Positions 11,591-22,950 of a stretch of DNA of 64,000 bases are shown piece by piece (within the stretch, counting starts at the first letter, position 1; the number at the start of each line of letters is the position of its first letter). The DNA is from Dipteris shenzhenensis (taxonomy: Eukaryota; Polypodiophyta; Polypodiopsida; Gleicheniales). The position numbers and the translations under genes are program-made. The notes under the pieces are model-generated. The model made no database searches. It was not told the origin of the DNA and was given only the letters and a program-made list of their open reading frames with translations. The DNA lies in NCBI GenBank assembly GCA_047967505.1, contig CM106541.1. One strand, 5' to 3'.

Positions 11591-12834
11591 TTAAATTTTG
11601 AAAACCTAGGTTTTAGTTATTTCTTTCATGAAAGACAATGTTTTTTGTTTCAAGTTCTCTTCAAATGATGGCTAAATTTCTCCAATTTCTCTGTTTTCTG
11701 ACATGTGAGTTTTAAGGGGATTTTATTATTAGAGAGTTCCATGTTTGCATGATATCATATTTCTTGCATCACAATATGATTTTTTTTGTGCTTTTTGAAA
11801 AAGAACAAGAAAGGGATGCCTTCAATAATAGTAAGGCATATAAAAAATGCCTCATATGTCTCCTCTTCACCACCATAAAATAAAATATCCATGTATTGAG
11901 ATACTTTTCAAATGTCAGGTAGTGTTCATGATTTAGCTTTCTAGGAATTTTAGACTAAAAAAGGGCATCACAAGGAATGGATTAGCAAAATGGATTAAGA
12001 ACTAGCAAAGCCTTAAGAGGGACCCATCACCCCCATATGATTCCAAAAAAAGGGCATCTCTAGAGAAGTTTCATGGTAAAAAAAAGCTCCCACTTGGAGG
12101 CTCCCCCTACTTGGAGAAGGTGCCTCTATTACACCCCAAGGTGGCCCCCATCCTCAAACAATACCTCATGGGTACCACTCCCCCCCAAATTTTATTTTTT
12201 TTTTTTGAGTCCCAAAAATGGCATGGAACCCTTCCAAATCTTCCCCCAAACCATACCTCCGCACTCACATCATTTTGCAACCACTAAATCCTTGTTCTTT
12301 TCACCATAATCACTTTCCAACCCCTAAATCCTAATTCTTCTCACCATAGTCAATTTTCCTCACGTAAATACATTTTGTTCTCATCACTTTGATATGCTGA
12401 ACCTTTACTACTTCATAGATTCTATTCTACCCTGTGCTAATATGAAATCCTAGTTCCTCTAACTTCCCATCTACAAATGTATTTTTGAAACCCTCTCATG
12501 GTCCCATTGCAAGATCACACCAACAACCCAGAAAAAAGCACCTTACACATTGAAATTGCACCTTAGTATGCTACAGCTGGTCATTGTGGTGGCCATAATA
12601 ATTTTAAAAATGAAAAACTAAAACACTTATGATAACAAGGATCAAGGCATGTCCACCTATGAAGTGTCAGTCAACTCTATCTAGTGGATCCTTTAACAGG
12701 TGCTCCTTCTGCATTTGAAAATTTGTCAAGTTTATTCAATATTGAAAGATGGTCTTGAAGGATTACTTGGCTATTGTAAACACTTAGTCATACGGTGCTG
12801 AAGCCCATAGAAGAAAAAGCACCTTGCAGATTGA

Positions 12835-13300
12835 AATTTCCATTACACCTCAGTGCATAGATGGAAGGAGAACATAAACAACTCATAGATACTATGCACA
12901 CTCTACATGAAAAGCTAACCCAAGAACAAATAGCAAGCTTGAATCTCAATGAAAAACTTAAAAATCCTAAAATTGAGATTAAAAAATACATTGATGTGTG
13001 AAAGGAAGGTCACAAGAGGCAATTAATTGATGAGAAGACAAAATTATTGAAAGAGACTTGGTCCCTCTAGCAGCAAGTTCCTAGTTTGACTACAAAATTC
13101 AAGAAAAGAAAAAGAAAACCTCTTGTTTACAAGAATAGGATCAAGGCTATGCGACCAATGGAGAGCTAGGAATATGGTGATGGAGCAAGGAAGTGTAAGA
13201 TGCAAGCTACTCAGTATGCATCTTTGAATTAGTTTGTAATTATGAAGGTTTTGATATAATCATATAATTCTGTGTTTTTCTAATTGTGAGTTTTTTGGAT
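12835..13300 (+). other. Possible decayed coiled-coil coding stretch
   Basis: Plus-strand translation, interrupted by stops, gives charged stretches such as MEGEHKQLIDTMHTLHEKLT and KFKKRKRKPLVYKNRIKAMR. This may be the N-terminal part of the transposase-like relic that follows, but copy 2 offers nothing to compare with it. No domain is recognised. Confidence 0.25.
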
Positions 13301-13729
13301 ATAAAAAATGTTATGTAGTAAAGAGTGTAAGAAAGAAAAGAGATTTTATTTTCATTCTTAGGGATCCACATCAGCATGCATTATGACATGAAATTTTGCA
13401 AGAGGTTGTAGCTGATTTAGGGAACATTATAGACCAAACAGATTTTGTCCATGCATGTGATGCTACTAGCATTAGTAGACAAGGGTACTTAGTTGTATAT
13501 AATGTTTTTGTCTTCATTGTCAATGTGTAAAGAAGCCATTGTTTCCAAGATTAGTACATGTTATAAATGCAAGAAGGAAAACAAATTCTACTAAACAAGA
13601 TATGCATGGTGGGCTTTGACACATGTAGTTAAAGTGAGTCTTGAGTAGATCTTTGATTTTCACTGTTATAGATGCATAAACCAAAGGAGAGTTGCTTTAA
13701 GTTTAAGGATTTGGATCCTTTTAAGCTGA

Positions 13730-14780
13730 ATGGCACATGTCAGAAGATCTTAAAACGTTGAAGTGCATGTTTGGAGTGGAATTGAGTGCGAATGCACCAT
13801 ACCATGCCTTTTTTGCATGAACTCACAAAAACTTTGAGTGACCACCGAAAAATGTAGAGGGGAAGGGGAAGATAACCAAATAAAGAATGGAAAAAACAAT
13901 GGTAATTGTGGTAAATATATGATATGACAATGCTAAGAAATGGATGTATGGAACAATAGAGTCTTCAGATGCAATCGGGATGCTGCACCCAATAGAGATG
14001 AAATTAATGAAAAATCTAATTATAGCATCCCATTACAAAGAGTGCATTTTTTTGTGTTGCATGCCAAGATGGGCTCATTGAAAAGTTGCTTCACATATGT
14101 ATGGAGCATGAAATCAAAAGAAAGGGTGACATCTTGTATTAAAATATCAAAGCTCTTCTCTCGAGCATGGGACTTTATGGAGGAAACATGAAGCCATACA
14201 AAGGCACACAACTCTTAGGAAAATCAGCAAATGTTCTGAATAAAGTGTTCTTGGGGGGCTCAAAGGCAAAAAAGTACTTGTCCAATCATGGTAAAAATTG
14301 ATTAAATATGCATTGGAATTATTGTAAAGACTTGTGTGACCACTAATTTAGAAGCTAACCCTCATTTGGGACATTTGGAAGAATGTGTTGGGAAAGCATT
14401 GGATAACCTAGTAAAGATGTTGAGAAAGCCTTCCATAGATGATGCATATGTGCAATTATATGAAGTTGCAATGAAAATTTTAACTAAATCTATGGTGGAT
14501 GGATGGGATGAATCACACATTACTCATTACATGGTATATTTGGTCTACACATTTTTTAAATTTTAATTACAACTCAATTTATTTCTTTGGTGTTTTCCTC
14601 ATAAACCTTTCTTATGGATGCAGCACATTATTTATGCTCATGGTCCATCATGCCTTCAAAAATATGGTTCATTGAATGTTTGGAGTGCTCAAGGGATAGA
14701 GGTCACATTACAGGGCTCGAGGCACATACTCAAACATACATGGCATGGATGTGGGGTTAATGGAAATAACACTTCTTTGT
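13730..14780 (+). pseudogene. Unidentified spliced transposase-like gene, decayed copy 1
   Basis: Colinear with the minus-strand relic at 28820-29960. Landmarks in order: EDLKTLKCMFGVELSANA (about 13743), RAWDFMEE (about 14160), WDESHITHYM (ending 14533), then after an intron QHIIYAHGPSCLQKYGSLNV (from 14621). The intron 14534-14623 begins GT and ends CAG, and sits after the same codon as in copy 2. Stops and frameshifts break the frame. In one frame CLFC plus a following H-like region resembles a zinc-binding CxxC. From memory, the pattern GDLKxL...CxxC and Y.HxP...YG...QG is shared by poorly characterised transposase-like proteins; I cannot name the family. Confidence 0.6.
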
Positions 14781-15227
14781 GAAATGTTTGAGTGGTTCTA
14801 TTGTGGAATAATTGGATCTTCTAATGTGAGGGATAAATATTTGCAAAAATAGTTAGCCCAAGAAGTTTGTCTAAATTGAGTAAAAGAGGGTGTTCATGGA
14901 AAACTTCAAAAGCCTCCCAAAAACACAAAGGGTGGTTAGCAAACTAGAAGATAGATACAAAAACACTAGGTGCTTTCAAAAAGTACATTCATGTTAATCT
15001 TAAACATATTGGAAATTTCAATATTCATTGGGGTTTATTTTCTTTGGAATTTATAAGGGCTATATTTATTGAAAGGTTTAACATGGCTAATTAAAACTTT
15101 AACTATAAAAGTGGCTTTATATTCTTCATTATCTTAGTGTCTTTTACCTTCTTTACAAAAATTCCTAGTTCTATCTTGGAAAAAAACTCCTATCTCTCCT
15201 TCCAAATCTCTCTCCTATTATACTTTT
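14781..15227. other. AT-rich spacer
   Basis: No supported feature. It separates transposase-like copy 1 from the H3-like pseudogene. Confidence 0.4.
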
Positions 15228-15419
15228 ATGGCAAGAACAAAGCAAACTGGTAGAGTAGTGGACAAGAGGACATGGACATTGATCTCCATGAAAGAGTATC
15301 GCAGACTTCTGAAAGAAAGACAAAAAAGTATGAGGCAAAAAGTGAAGAAAGTGACATAGAGACATATTTTACTCTTGAAGAAGGTAAACGATGATAGGGA
15401 GAGAGTAGGGAGATAAAAG

Positions 15420-16151
15420 TGTAATAAAACAATACAACATCTGTGCTCAATAGATAAAAGGATCTCGTATGCAAGAGAGAAAAGTAGATAGTATGGAGAA
15501 TCAAAATTTGATTATTGTAAAATTGATACAATAGATGGTGCTACCTCCCAGCCGTGCACTCCTGTGTGAGAAGCTTCGATGGCATGCTGGAAACAGTAGA
15601 GGATGGAGGCTAGATGCTAAGGAATCAAGGTTGCTGTAGCTAGTGATGATGATGGGCTTCATGAGCTTGCTCTTATATAGCCACCAGTTGTAGTCAATTA
15701 GACCCAATTGGGTGACCGACCCAATCCGCCCAAAATGGCCGACTGAAGGTTGGTCCCAAAATAGGCCACCGACCAAATGTTAGAACTGTGGCATAGAATA
15801 GAGGAACTGATCTATGGTCACCGTTCGGCCCAGAGTGATCCGAAATCATCTAGGGCTCTAAACGGGCCCGGTAACCTGAGAGTGGGCTGCCTCGAGAAAT
15901 GCTCCGTCTACCCTCAGTGCGATCAGTCATGGGATTCCTTCCCACACTTGCATGTAGCCTAATTGGTAGAGTGCCAACTCTATCTAAAGCCGTCCAGCCA
16001 TTAGGCCACACATGGCCCCCATCTGGTGTCCAAACCAGGATCTACCAAATAACTGAGCTACTCAAATGCCTTCTCCTCATATGGGGGGCTTATAAGTAGA
16101 GTTAGCTAGTTCCCGCATAGTTACACCAGAGTGGAGCATTGATATCTAACA
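15420..16151 (-). repeat. Copia A 3' LTR
   Basis: 732 bp, TG...CA; pairs with 20168-20861. It keeps a segment of about 40 bp (around 16066-16110) that is missing from the other LTR. It contains a tRNA-like A-box sequence (see findings). Confidence 0.93.
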
Positions 16152-16162
16152 CCCCCCCTCAA
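16152..16162 (-). other. Copia A polypurine tract
   Basis: On the minus strand TTGAGGGGGGG lies immediately before the 3' LTR start TGTTAGATATC. This is the usual primer site for plus-strand synthesis. Confidence 0.85.
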
Positions 16163-16175
16163 TGTCCACCCTCAA

Positions 16176-17587
16176 GTGAACTTACTTTTTCGGCCCAATG
16201 CCAAGTTGATGAAGATGCATCTCCAGCAAGTCTCTTCCAAGAGCCTTCGTGAAGATGTCTGCAACATTCTCTGTAGTTGGACAGTACACCAAGTCGACCT
16301 CTCCATCCATGATGAGCTCGTGTACAAAGTGATATTGAATCTCGATGTGTTTTGTGCAAGCGTGGAACACAGGGTTCTTTGCAATTGCCATGCAACTCTA
16401 ATTGTCACATGATAACTACGTAGGCTTGTTCTGCACTGCACCCATGTCCCCTAAAATCCTCCTCAACCACACTGCCTCATAAGAAGCAAAACATGTTGAT
16501 TTGTACTCAGCCTCGGTAGAAGAAAGAGCAACTGTAGGTTGCTTCTTGCTGACCCATGACATAGCTCCAGATCCAAGTGAGAAACAGTAACCTATCACTA
16601 ATCCCCTGCTGTCCACGTCTCCTGCCCAATCTGAGTCACAAAGTCCAATCAAGATGTTGCCCTTGGTATAGGTGATGCCATAGTCAAGTGTGCCTTTGAT
16701 GTATCCTTTGATGTATTTCAGCACCCCTGCATCCCTGCCCTCCAATGGTTCTCTCGGGGCTTATTGGAAAACCTGCTTAGTACACCAGGTGCAAATCTGA
16801 TGTCTGGCCACGTGCTGCACAAGTAAATCAAACTGCCCACAAGCCTTCTATACTTCGCTTCATCCACCAGTGGTGATGAATCATCATTTGAGAGCTTCAT
16901 GTCAACCTCCATAGGGGTGCCAACTGTCTTGCACTCAGCCATGCCAAATGCCTTCACTATCTCTCTAGCATACTTCAGCAATGAGATGAAGATCTGTTTT
17001 GGCTCTTGCCAAACTTCAATCCCCAAACAGAAATGCATCAGTCCGAGGTCTGTCATTTCAAACTCTCTTCCTAGCAGCTACTTTGTCTGTGAGATCTTTT
17101 CTTCACGGTTCCCTATTATGACAAGGTCGTCCACATAAAGGACCGTGATCATACACTTGCCTCCTTCTCTGTAGATATACAAATTTGCATCAGATGGGCT
17201 CCTCCTAAACCCATTTTGCAAAAAGTAGGCATCAATCCACTGGTACCACGCTCGTGGGGCATGTTTCAGTTTGTAAAGTGCCTTCTTCAGTTTACAGACT
17301 TTACCTTTTGAACCAGGGATCACAAAACCTGGTGGTTGTTCCACGTATAATACCTCCTTGAGATCTCCATTCAGAAAGGTGGATCTTACATCCATCTGAA
17401 ACACGGGCCAACAATCCTTTTGCCACGAGCTGAGCCTTATACTTCTCCAAATGTGCCATCGAACTTGTACTTGGTCTTGTACACCCACTTGGTGCCGATT
17501 ACCTTGCGTTTTGGTAATTGATCCACAAGGTCCCAAGTGTTGTTCTTCATTATGGAGCCATTCTCTGACTACATAGCCTCCATCCAC
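16176..17587 (-). pseudogene. Copia A reverse transcriptase and RNase H
   Basis: Segments run from DVRSTFLNGDLKEVLYVEQP (RT, about 17405) through VLYVDDLVIIGN (YVDD active site intact) and KYARE (17056-16718) to RNase H. RNase H carries LCDSDWAGDVDSRG and ALSSTEAEYKSTC, with KHIEIQYHFVHE at its end (about 16330). At least three frame changes or stops separate them, including one just after YVDD near 17078. No functional pol is possible. Confidence 0.9.
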
Positions 17588-18193
17588 CTATCATCACCCT
17601 GTGCCTCTTCAAGACACTTGGGTTCTTCAGCACGGATCACCTCTGTCATCAAAGCATAGTTGACCAAGTGTTCCTATGCCCTTCTTTGCTCCACTAATCT
17701 CTTGGACCAATGTGTTCGGATGGTTCCTCCTCAATGGCTGAAGGTTCTCTACCATCCAAAAGCTGCTTTACCCACTTTGGGAATGGCCGTTGCTATTGTG
17801 GTTCTACAGGCTCTTCTTTCTCTTCTTTATCTTGAATCCTCCTAAGCATCATTGGGGGAGTTTGGTCCACTGTTGATGGTTGTACTGGATGGATATCCTG
17901 GTCCTAGTTGTCTGGGAAGGAAACATTCTCCTCCAATTGATGTGGCTATTATGAGAAGACCACATCGCGACTTACTATTACCTTCTTGTTGAGGATTATA
18001 GAGACGGTAACCCTTCATCTCTTCACTGTAGTCCAAGAAAATACACTTCCAGCTCTTCGGTTCCCATTTGGTCCTATTAGCATCAGGGACATGCACAAAA
18101 CAGTCACATCCAAAAACTCTAAAATGTGTAGCTAAAGGTTTCTTACTAGAAAAGGCCTACAATGGAGTCATCCCATTCACAGCCTTCGTGTAG

Positions 18194-18871
18194 CTACGAT
18201 TCAGAACTACGATTCAGAATGTAAACTGTCGTGTTACATGCTTCAACCCAGAAAGTATTTGGCAAATCTTTCCCTTTCATCATACTCTTGCCCATTTCAT
18301 AGATGGCGTGCATCTTGTGCTCTTCTACTCCATTTTGTTGTGATGTATGTGGCAGGGGTTTTTGCCTCTTGATCCCGTGACTTTTGCAGTAACTTTCAAA
18401 TTCACTTGATGTGAACTCATCACCTCTTTCTAATCTCAACTTCTTCATCTTCCTCCCCGTTTCTTTCTCGACCATTACATGCCATTCTTTGAACTTACTA
18501 AGAGCCTCATCTTTAGTCTTCAGGAAGTATATCCATATCCTTCTAATGTAGTTGTCGATCAGCATCATGAAGTAGAAGGAACCACCCAAAGCTTCCATCT
18601 CCATCTTTCTGCAGAGGTCTGTGTGAACGAGCTCTAGAGGAGCCTTTGCCTTGCTGGCCTCTTTAGGAAAGGGCTACCGATGCTGCTTGCCCATCATGCA
18701 AGCTTCACATACATCGGGCAGATCTGTAATTTCTGGTAGGTCTGCAATCATTCCACTTTTATGCATCTCCTTTAAAGAACTAAGGTTTAGATGACCAAAC
18801 CTCTCATGCCACAGCTTAGTGTTGGTCACATCAGCTCGAGCACTGAAAGCTAAGATTCGTAGATGTTGCAC
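18194..18871 (-). pseudogene. Copia A GAG-pre-integrase and integrase core
   Basis: LWHERFGHLNLSSLKEM and CEACMMGKQHR form the zinc-binding GAG-pre-integrase part (18871-18674). The core (18604-18194) has IDNYIRRIWIYFL and SQQNGVEEHK. The motif usually read as RSDxGGE is RLERGDE here, so the second catalytic aspartate appears replaced. A stop lies between the two parts. A further post-integrase piece (KCIFLDYSEEMKGYRL) lies at 18096-17842. Confidence 0.88.
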
Positions 18872-19212
18872 CGTGTACCTTTACCAATGACCTTCCTTTG
18901 AAGATCCAAAATCTGTGTGCCATTCTTATCAAATTGAACTTTCAAGTCCCGATCCATGATTGCAGAAACAGACAACAAGCTCCTCTTGATATCTGGCACA
19001 TAAAGAACATCAAACAATTGTTTTACAACTCCGTCTGTCTTGAGAGCAATTGTACCCTTTCCTAGATATTTTGCATCATTGTCAACTACTACTAGGATGT
19101 CATTCCCTACCGTATGTAGAGAGGTATACCAATCCTTCCAACTGGTCATGTGGCGCAATGCACCACTGTCAATAATCCAAGGTTCTTCCATAGGTACATG
19201 AACTGCCTCCAT
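18850..19212 (-). pseudogene. Copia A aspartic protease
   Basis: EEPWIIDSGALRHMTSWKDW carries the retropepsin DSGA motif. VLYVPDIKRSLLSVSAIMDR, typical of the copia protease to integrase linker, follows. It is cut off from gag by stops. Confidence 0.88.
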
Positions 19213-19254
19213 GCAAATCTCCTCAATTGTTATGAACAGCTCTACTGGTACTGC

Positions 19255-20097
19255 CTACACGCTATTGCTGGACCCTTTCTTTACTCTGTTCTTCTCATTT
19301 GCAATCTTCTTTCGGCACTCATTCTGCTTGTGCCCTGCCTTGTTGCAATAGAAGCACTTGATCTTCTTCTTTCTCTTTTTATCATCAGAAGAAGATGGGT
19401 TACCAGAGTCCTTAGCCTTACCTTTCTTTGATCTAGCCAAGAAAGCCGAATCTTCTCCAATCCTCATCTTTTGATGCATCTCCTCCTCCAGAAGCATTGC
19501 GCTGAAATCCTCAAAGTTGAGGGGCAGATTTTTGTTTTACGTATTCAGCACCATAACAAGACCGTCGTACTTTGGTAGGAGAATTCGTATGCACCTTCGT
19601 GCTAGATTCTCGCTAGTGATGGTGATGCCAATCGCAATCATCTGATCACGCAGATTCTTCACCCTGGTGATGAACTTCTCTGCCATTTCAGACTCAGACA
19701 GTTTCTCGTTTGCGAGTTGAGCCTCTAGATTCTGAATCCGCATTTGATTTGTGGTCTCGTACTAATTTTTCAAGACCATCCATGCCTCCTCTGCTGTGGT
19801 GACATGTTGAATTAATGCCATGACAGAATCACTTACACTATAGACAATAGAACACGGCACATCTGCATTTCTTCTTATCCACGTGAGAATCTCATCCGTA
19901 GTTAGTACTATCTGTTGTCCTGCATTGGCTGGATTCGGTCTCGCAACCAGTTTCACATCCACCCTAGTAGCAGTATCCCAAAGCTCGTATGCACTTAGGA
20001 TGGTCTTCATCTTGAACTTCCAGAGTGGATAGTTAGTGCCATCCAACTTTTCGCTTTTGCCGAACAGTGGGATTCGTAGTCTTGCAGGCTTGGCCAT
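19255..20097 (-). pseudogene. Copia A gag with zinc knuckle
   Basis: Starts MAKPARLRIPLFGKSEKLDG with the usual W-K-M pattern (YPLWKFKMKTIL), so 20097 is the likely native start about 60 bp from the PBS. It continues as 19743-19537 (EKLSESEMAEKFITRVKNLR). The zinc knuckle CFYCNKAGHKQNEC (C-x2-C-x4-H-x4-C) lies at about 19355. Stops separate the three parts. Confidence 0.9.
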
Positions 20098-20155
20098 CTC
20101 TCACAATCTGCTTGCAAAAAGAAACACAGTACCAAATCTTCTTGCTAGAGCCCAA

Positions 20156-20167
20156 GCTCTGATACCA
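20156..20167 (-). other. Copia A primer binding site
   Basis: TGGTATCAGAGC on the minus strand directly follows the 5' LTR. It is the standard initiator-tRNA-Met complement of plant copia elements. Confidence 0.9.
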
Positions 20168-20861
20168 TGTAAGAAAAAAATACAACGTCTGTGCTCAACA
20201 GATAATAGGATCTTGTATGCAAGAGAGAAAAGAAGATAGTATGGAGAATCAAAATTTTGATTACTGTAAAACTGATACAATAGATGGCCCTGCCTCCTAG
20301 CCGTGCACTCTTATGTGAGAAGCTTCGATGGCATGCTGGAAACATTAGAGGACAGAGTCTGGATGCTAAGGAATTAGGGTTGCTATAGCCAGTGATGATC
20401 ATGGGCTTCACGAGCTTGCTCTTATATAGCCACCAGTCATAGTCAGCTAGACCCAATTGGGTGACCGACCTAGTCTGCCCAAAATGGCCGACTAGAGTTT
20501 GGTCCTGAAATAGGCCACCGACCACATGTTAGAACCGTGGTGCAGAATAGAGGAACTAATCTACGGTCTCTGTTTGGCCCAGAGCCATCCATGATCATCT
20601 GGGGCTCCAAACAAGCCCCGTAACACGAGAGTGGGCCTGCCCTGGGAAATGCTCCATCTACCCTCAGTGCGGTCAGTCATGGGATGCCTTCCCACACTTG
20701 CATGTAGCCTAGTTGACAGTGTGCCAACTCTATCTGAAGTGTCCAACCATCAGGCCACACATGGCCCCCATTTGGTGTCCAAACCAGGACCTACCAGATA
20801 ATCGAGCTACTCAAATGCCTTCCCACGTAGTTACATGAGAGTGGAGCATTGATATCTAACA
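20168..20861 (-). repeat. Copia A 5' LTR
   Basis: 694 bp, TG...CA; pairs with 15420-16151. It has lost about 40 bp present in the partner. Confidence 0.93.
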
Positions 20862-21215
20862 AAAAGAGAGCAAGATAATGAAGAAGAAAGAGAGAAAGAG
20901 GAGGAAGAAGACAGATTACAATAGGAAGAAGACCCAAGGTAGTCACAAAAAAGAAGGGAAGGGGAATCATCAAGCAAAAGAGCACACTCAAAAATTGAGT
21001 AATGGAAGAAGCGGTAACAAGACCAAAGATGAATGAGTATTCTTATGGCCCAAGCAACAAGGCAATGGTTGTAGCCACCAACATGTGTTTTTGACATTCC
21101 ATCAGTAAGAAAATGGACTAAGGGAAAACGTTTACCACTAAGGGTGGAAAATAGAAATCTAGTAGAGGTGGAAAATGTGGCAAAGGTCGAGGCAGAGGCG
21201 GATGTGGAGGAAATA

Positions 21216-21475
21216 AATCCTAGTATGAAATATCTTTGTGAGATAAGAAAATAAGAGAAGAGCATAGCGATCCCAATCCTTAGAGCTCCATTCACTCAAT
21301 AAAATAGATCATGAAGCAATACAAAGAAGGCTTATGAATTCAATCCCTCAGGCTATCTACCTTGCAAGAGGCATGTGAAATGGCACTTATTCCCTTTTTT
21401 AGGACATAATTTATGTGCTATCCATGCCAAGCAAGTTACCATCATGAGCAATGACATTTAACGTGCGAGGAAAAG
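21216..21475 (+). pseudogene. Histone-fold core of the H3-like pseudogene
   Basis: Three stretches align without gaps to H3. First, NPSMKYLCEIRK, stop, EKS then PILRAPFTQ fits RPGTVALREIRKYQKS then LIRKLPFQR. Second, in another frame, IQSLRLSTLQEACEMALIPF fits [20 protein letters not shown]. Third, after a second shift, NLCAIHAKQVTIMSNDI fits NLCAIHAKRVTIMPKDI, followed by stop and RARKR. In-frame stops are TAA at 21252-21254, TAA at 21300-21302, one before IQSL, and one after SNDI. The identity of the fold is clear; function is lost. Confidence 0.8.
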
Positions 21476-21849
21476 AGTGATTCACCAGTTTTGGTAGTTG
21501 TACAAATTTTTTAACAAATATGAGAATATAAAGTTTTGTTCATGTTGCTCAAATTTCTTGTACTAAGATTTGGTTTCGTGTTATGAATTTGTATTGAATA
21601 ATTTTCATTTCATGTTATGAATGGGCTCTAGAAGCCTTTTTATAATGGAGCACCATCTTGTGTTAGTCTTCATTTTAATCTTTCTCCCATATAGGTAATA
21701 ATGCAAGTTTTTGAAGGGCCAAGGCCTTTAGTATTGCATATGATGTCATAAAGATGGCACCAAATGACATCATAGACACTTGTTTCTTTAAAAAATGGAA
21801 ACAAAATGTTGCTAGATCCCATGCTTGAGCTGGCACACAAAATGACAAG

Positions 21850-21882
<33 letters not shown>
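21850..21882. repeat. (TG)n microsatellite
   Basis: Uninterrupted TG repeat of about 16 units in AT-rich spacer. Confidence 0.98.
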
Positions 21883-21885
<3 letters not shown>

Positions 21886-22950
21886 GGGTAGTTTGGGGCT
21901 ATTTTGTCCCTAATATCCAACACCTTTATCAACATTTTCACTTTTTTAATATAAAATTTTCATGTTGTTTCCATTAAAAATTGTTGAACCTAGGATTTGA
22001 CCAATGCTAAAGTTGAATTTAGGAGCCTCAATCCTGAAGGATGAAAGAACATCCCCAAGCAACGGATGAAGTGGCCAAAAGGATGGTCTTGCTCAATGAC
22101 ATCTTGGAGTGAAGGCACAGGAGAAGCCACAAGCAGTACAAACCCACCAATGCACCTCATCTTAGGATGCCATTTAAGTAAGAAGTAATCGTTGACATCA
22201 TTAAGGAAGAGAATGGTAGTAGTGGCAAAATGTTAATGTGTGACAAGGTGGGTGTGTCAGACACGAAGTAAAGTGTCATGAATGGACAATATTTACCATG
22301 CTAAATGGTTGTAAAGGTATCTAGTTGTACCTGCCTTTTGTTAGGTGAGTGCTAGAACTACAATATATATAGAAATATCTTGAGTCTAAGGAACTAGCTT
22401 CCATCATTTGGTATAAAGTCATACCATGTGGAGTGTAGCCACGTGCTATCGTATCTAGCCATTTGCCCTCCATATAAAATAGAACTCTCTTTCCAACCTT
22501 CCCATCTATTCTTTTTGTAATCAAATCTCTCCTCCTTGTTAAGTTTGTCTTTCCATTGCATTCCACGCTTCATGTTCATTGCACTATGATTATTGCTGCT
22601 CAACAAAGGGTGCCACTTATCATTAATTTGGAAACAAAAATTGCCCCACCACCTAGAAGCATGAAGAGGCCATGAGATGATACACCAAACCCTAACATGC
22701 ATCTATGTAATTTGGTGCTAACATTTGGCAATCCTACTAGGAAAGTGTAAAGCATGCATTCTAAAGAAGCTGGTAGAGTGTGAGTGATCCTAGAGAAGTG
22801 GATGATGGACCCACCAAACAAATTCACATCAAGAAAATTGAGATACAACAAAGAGTGGAATTTTTTGTTGGACTCGACACCCAAACAAGAAGAAGGCTAG
22901 CAACCATTGTTGAAGGAGAAGTATCCTTAATAGAGGAACATGGGTAGCAT
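21883..22950. other. Spacer, nothing recognised
   Basis: Several short open frames on both strands carry no recognisable motif. Confidence 0.4.

Larger units (their letters stand above)
9299..12834. other. AT-rich spacer with scattered repeats
   Basis: No gene is recognised. It contains the related blocks at 9600-10700, a tRNA-like segment at 10113-10187, a 14-base C run at 10288-10301, and a 45-bp duplication at 11501-11590. Confidence 0.5.
15420..20861 (-). mobile_element. Ty1/copia LTR retrotransposon A, complete but decayed
   Basis: The LTRs are 15420-16151 and 20168-20861, each TG...CA. They are flanked by a perfect 5-bp target duplication AAAAG (15415-15419 and 20862-20866). A PBS, TGGTATCAGAGC, abuts the right (5') LTR at 20167-20156. 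A purine tract abuts the left (3') LTR at 16162-16152. Inside, the order gag, protease, integrase, RT, RNase H is that of copia. Many stops and frameshifts mean it cannot make its own proteins. The LTRs differ at many sites, including an indel of about 40 bp near the left end, so the insertion is old. Confidence 0.95.
15228..21475 (+). pseudogene. Histone H3-like pseudogene, split by copia element A
   Basis: An ATG at 15228 opens MARTKQTGR, matching the first seven residues of histone H3. After a frameshift a K/E-rich tail is readable (EDMDIDLHERVSQTSERKTK, then KYEAKSEESDIETYF). Copia A (15420-20861) then intervenes. To its right, 20867-21200 continues K/E- and K/G/R-rich in mixed frames, and the histone fold follows at 21216-21475. 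With the element removed, the start is about 0.55 kb from the fold. The tail is therefore much longer than the roughly 45 residues of normal H3, unless introns are present. Several stops and two or more frameshifts show it is dead. It could be a CENH3-like or other H3 variant, or an H3 retrocopy carrying extra sequence. Confidence 0.6.

Noticed and set aside
22321-22884. Overlapping minus-strand open frames as a gene
   Set aside because: No domain, no shared frame and AT-rich composition like the spacer.
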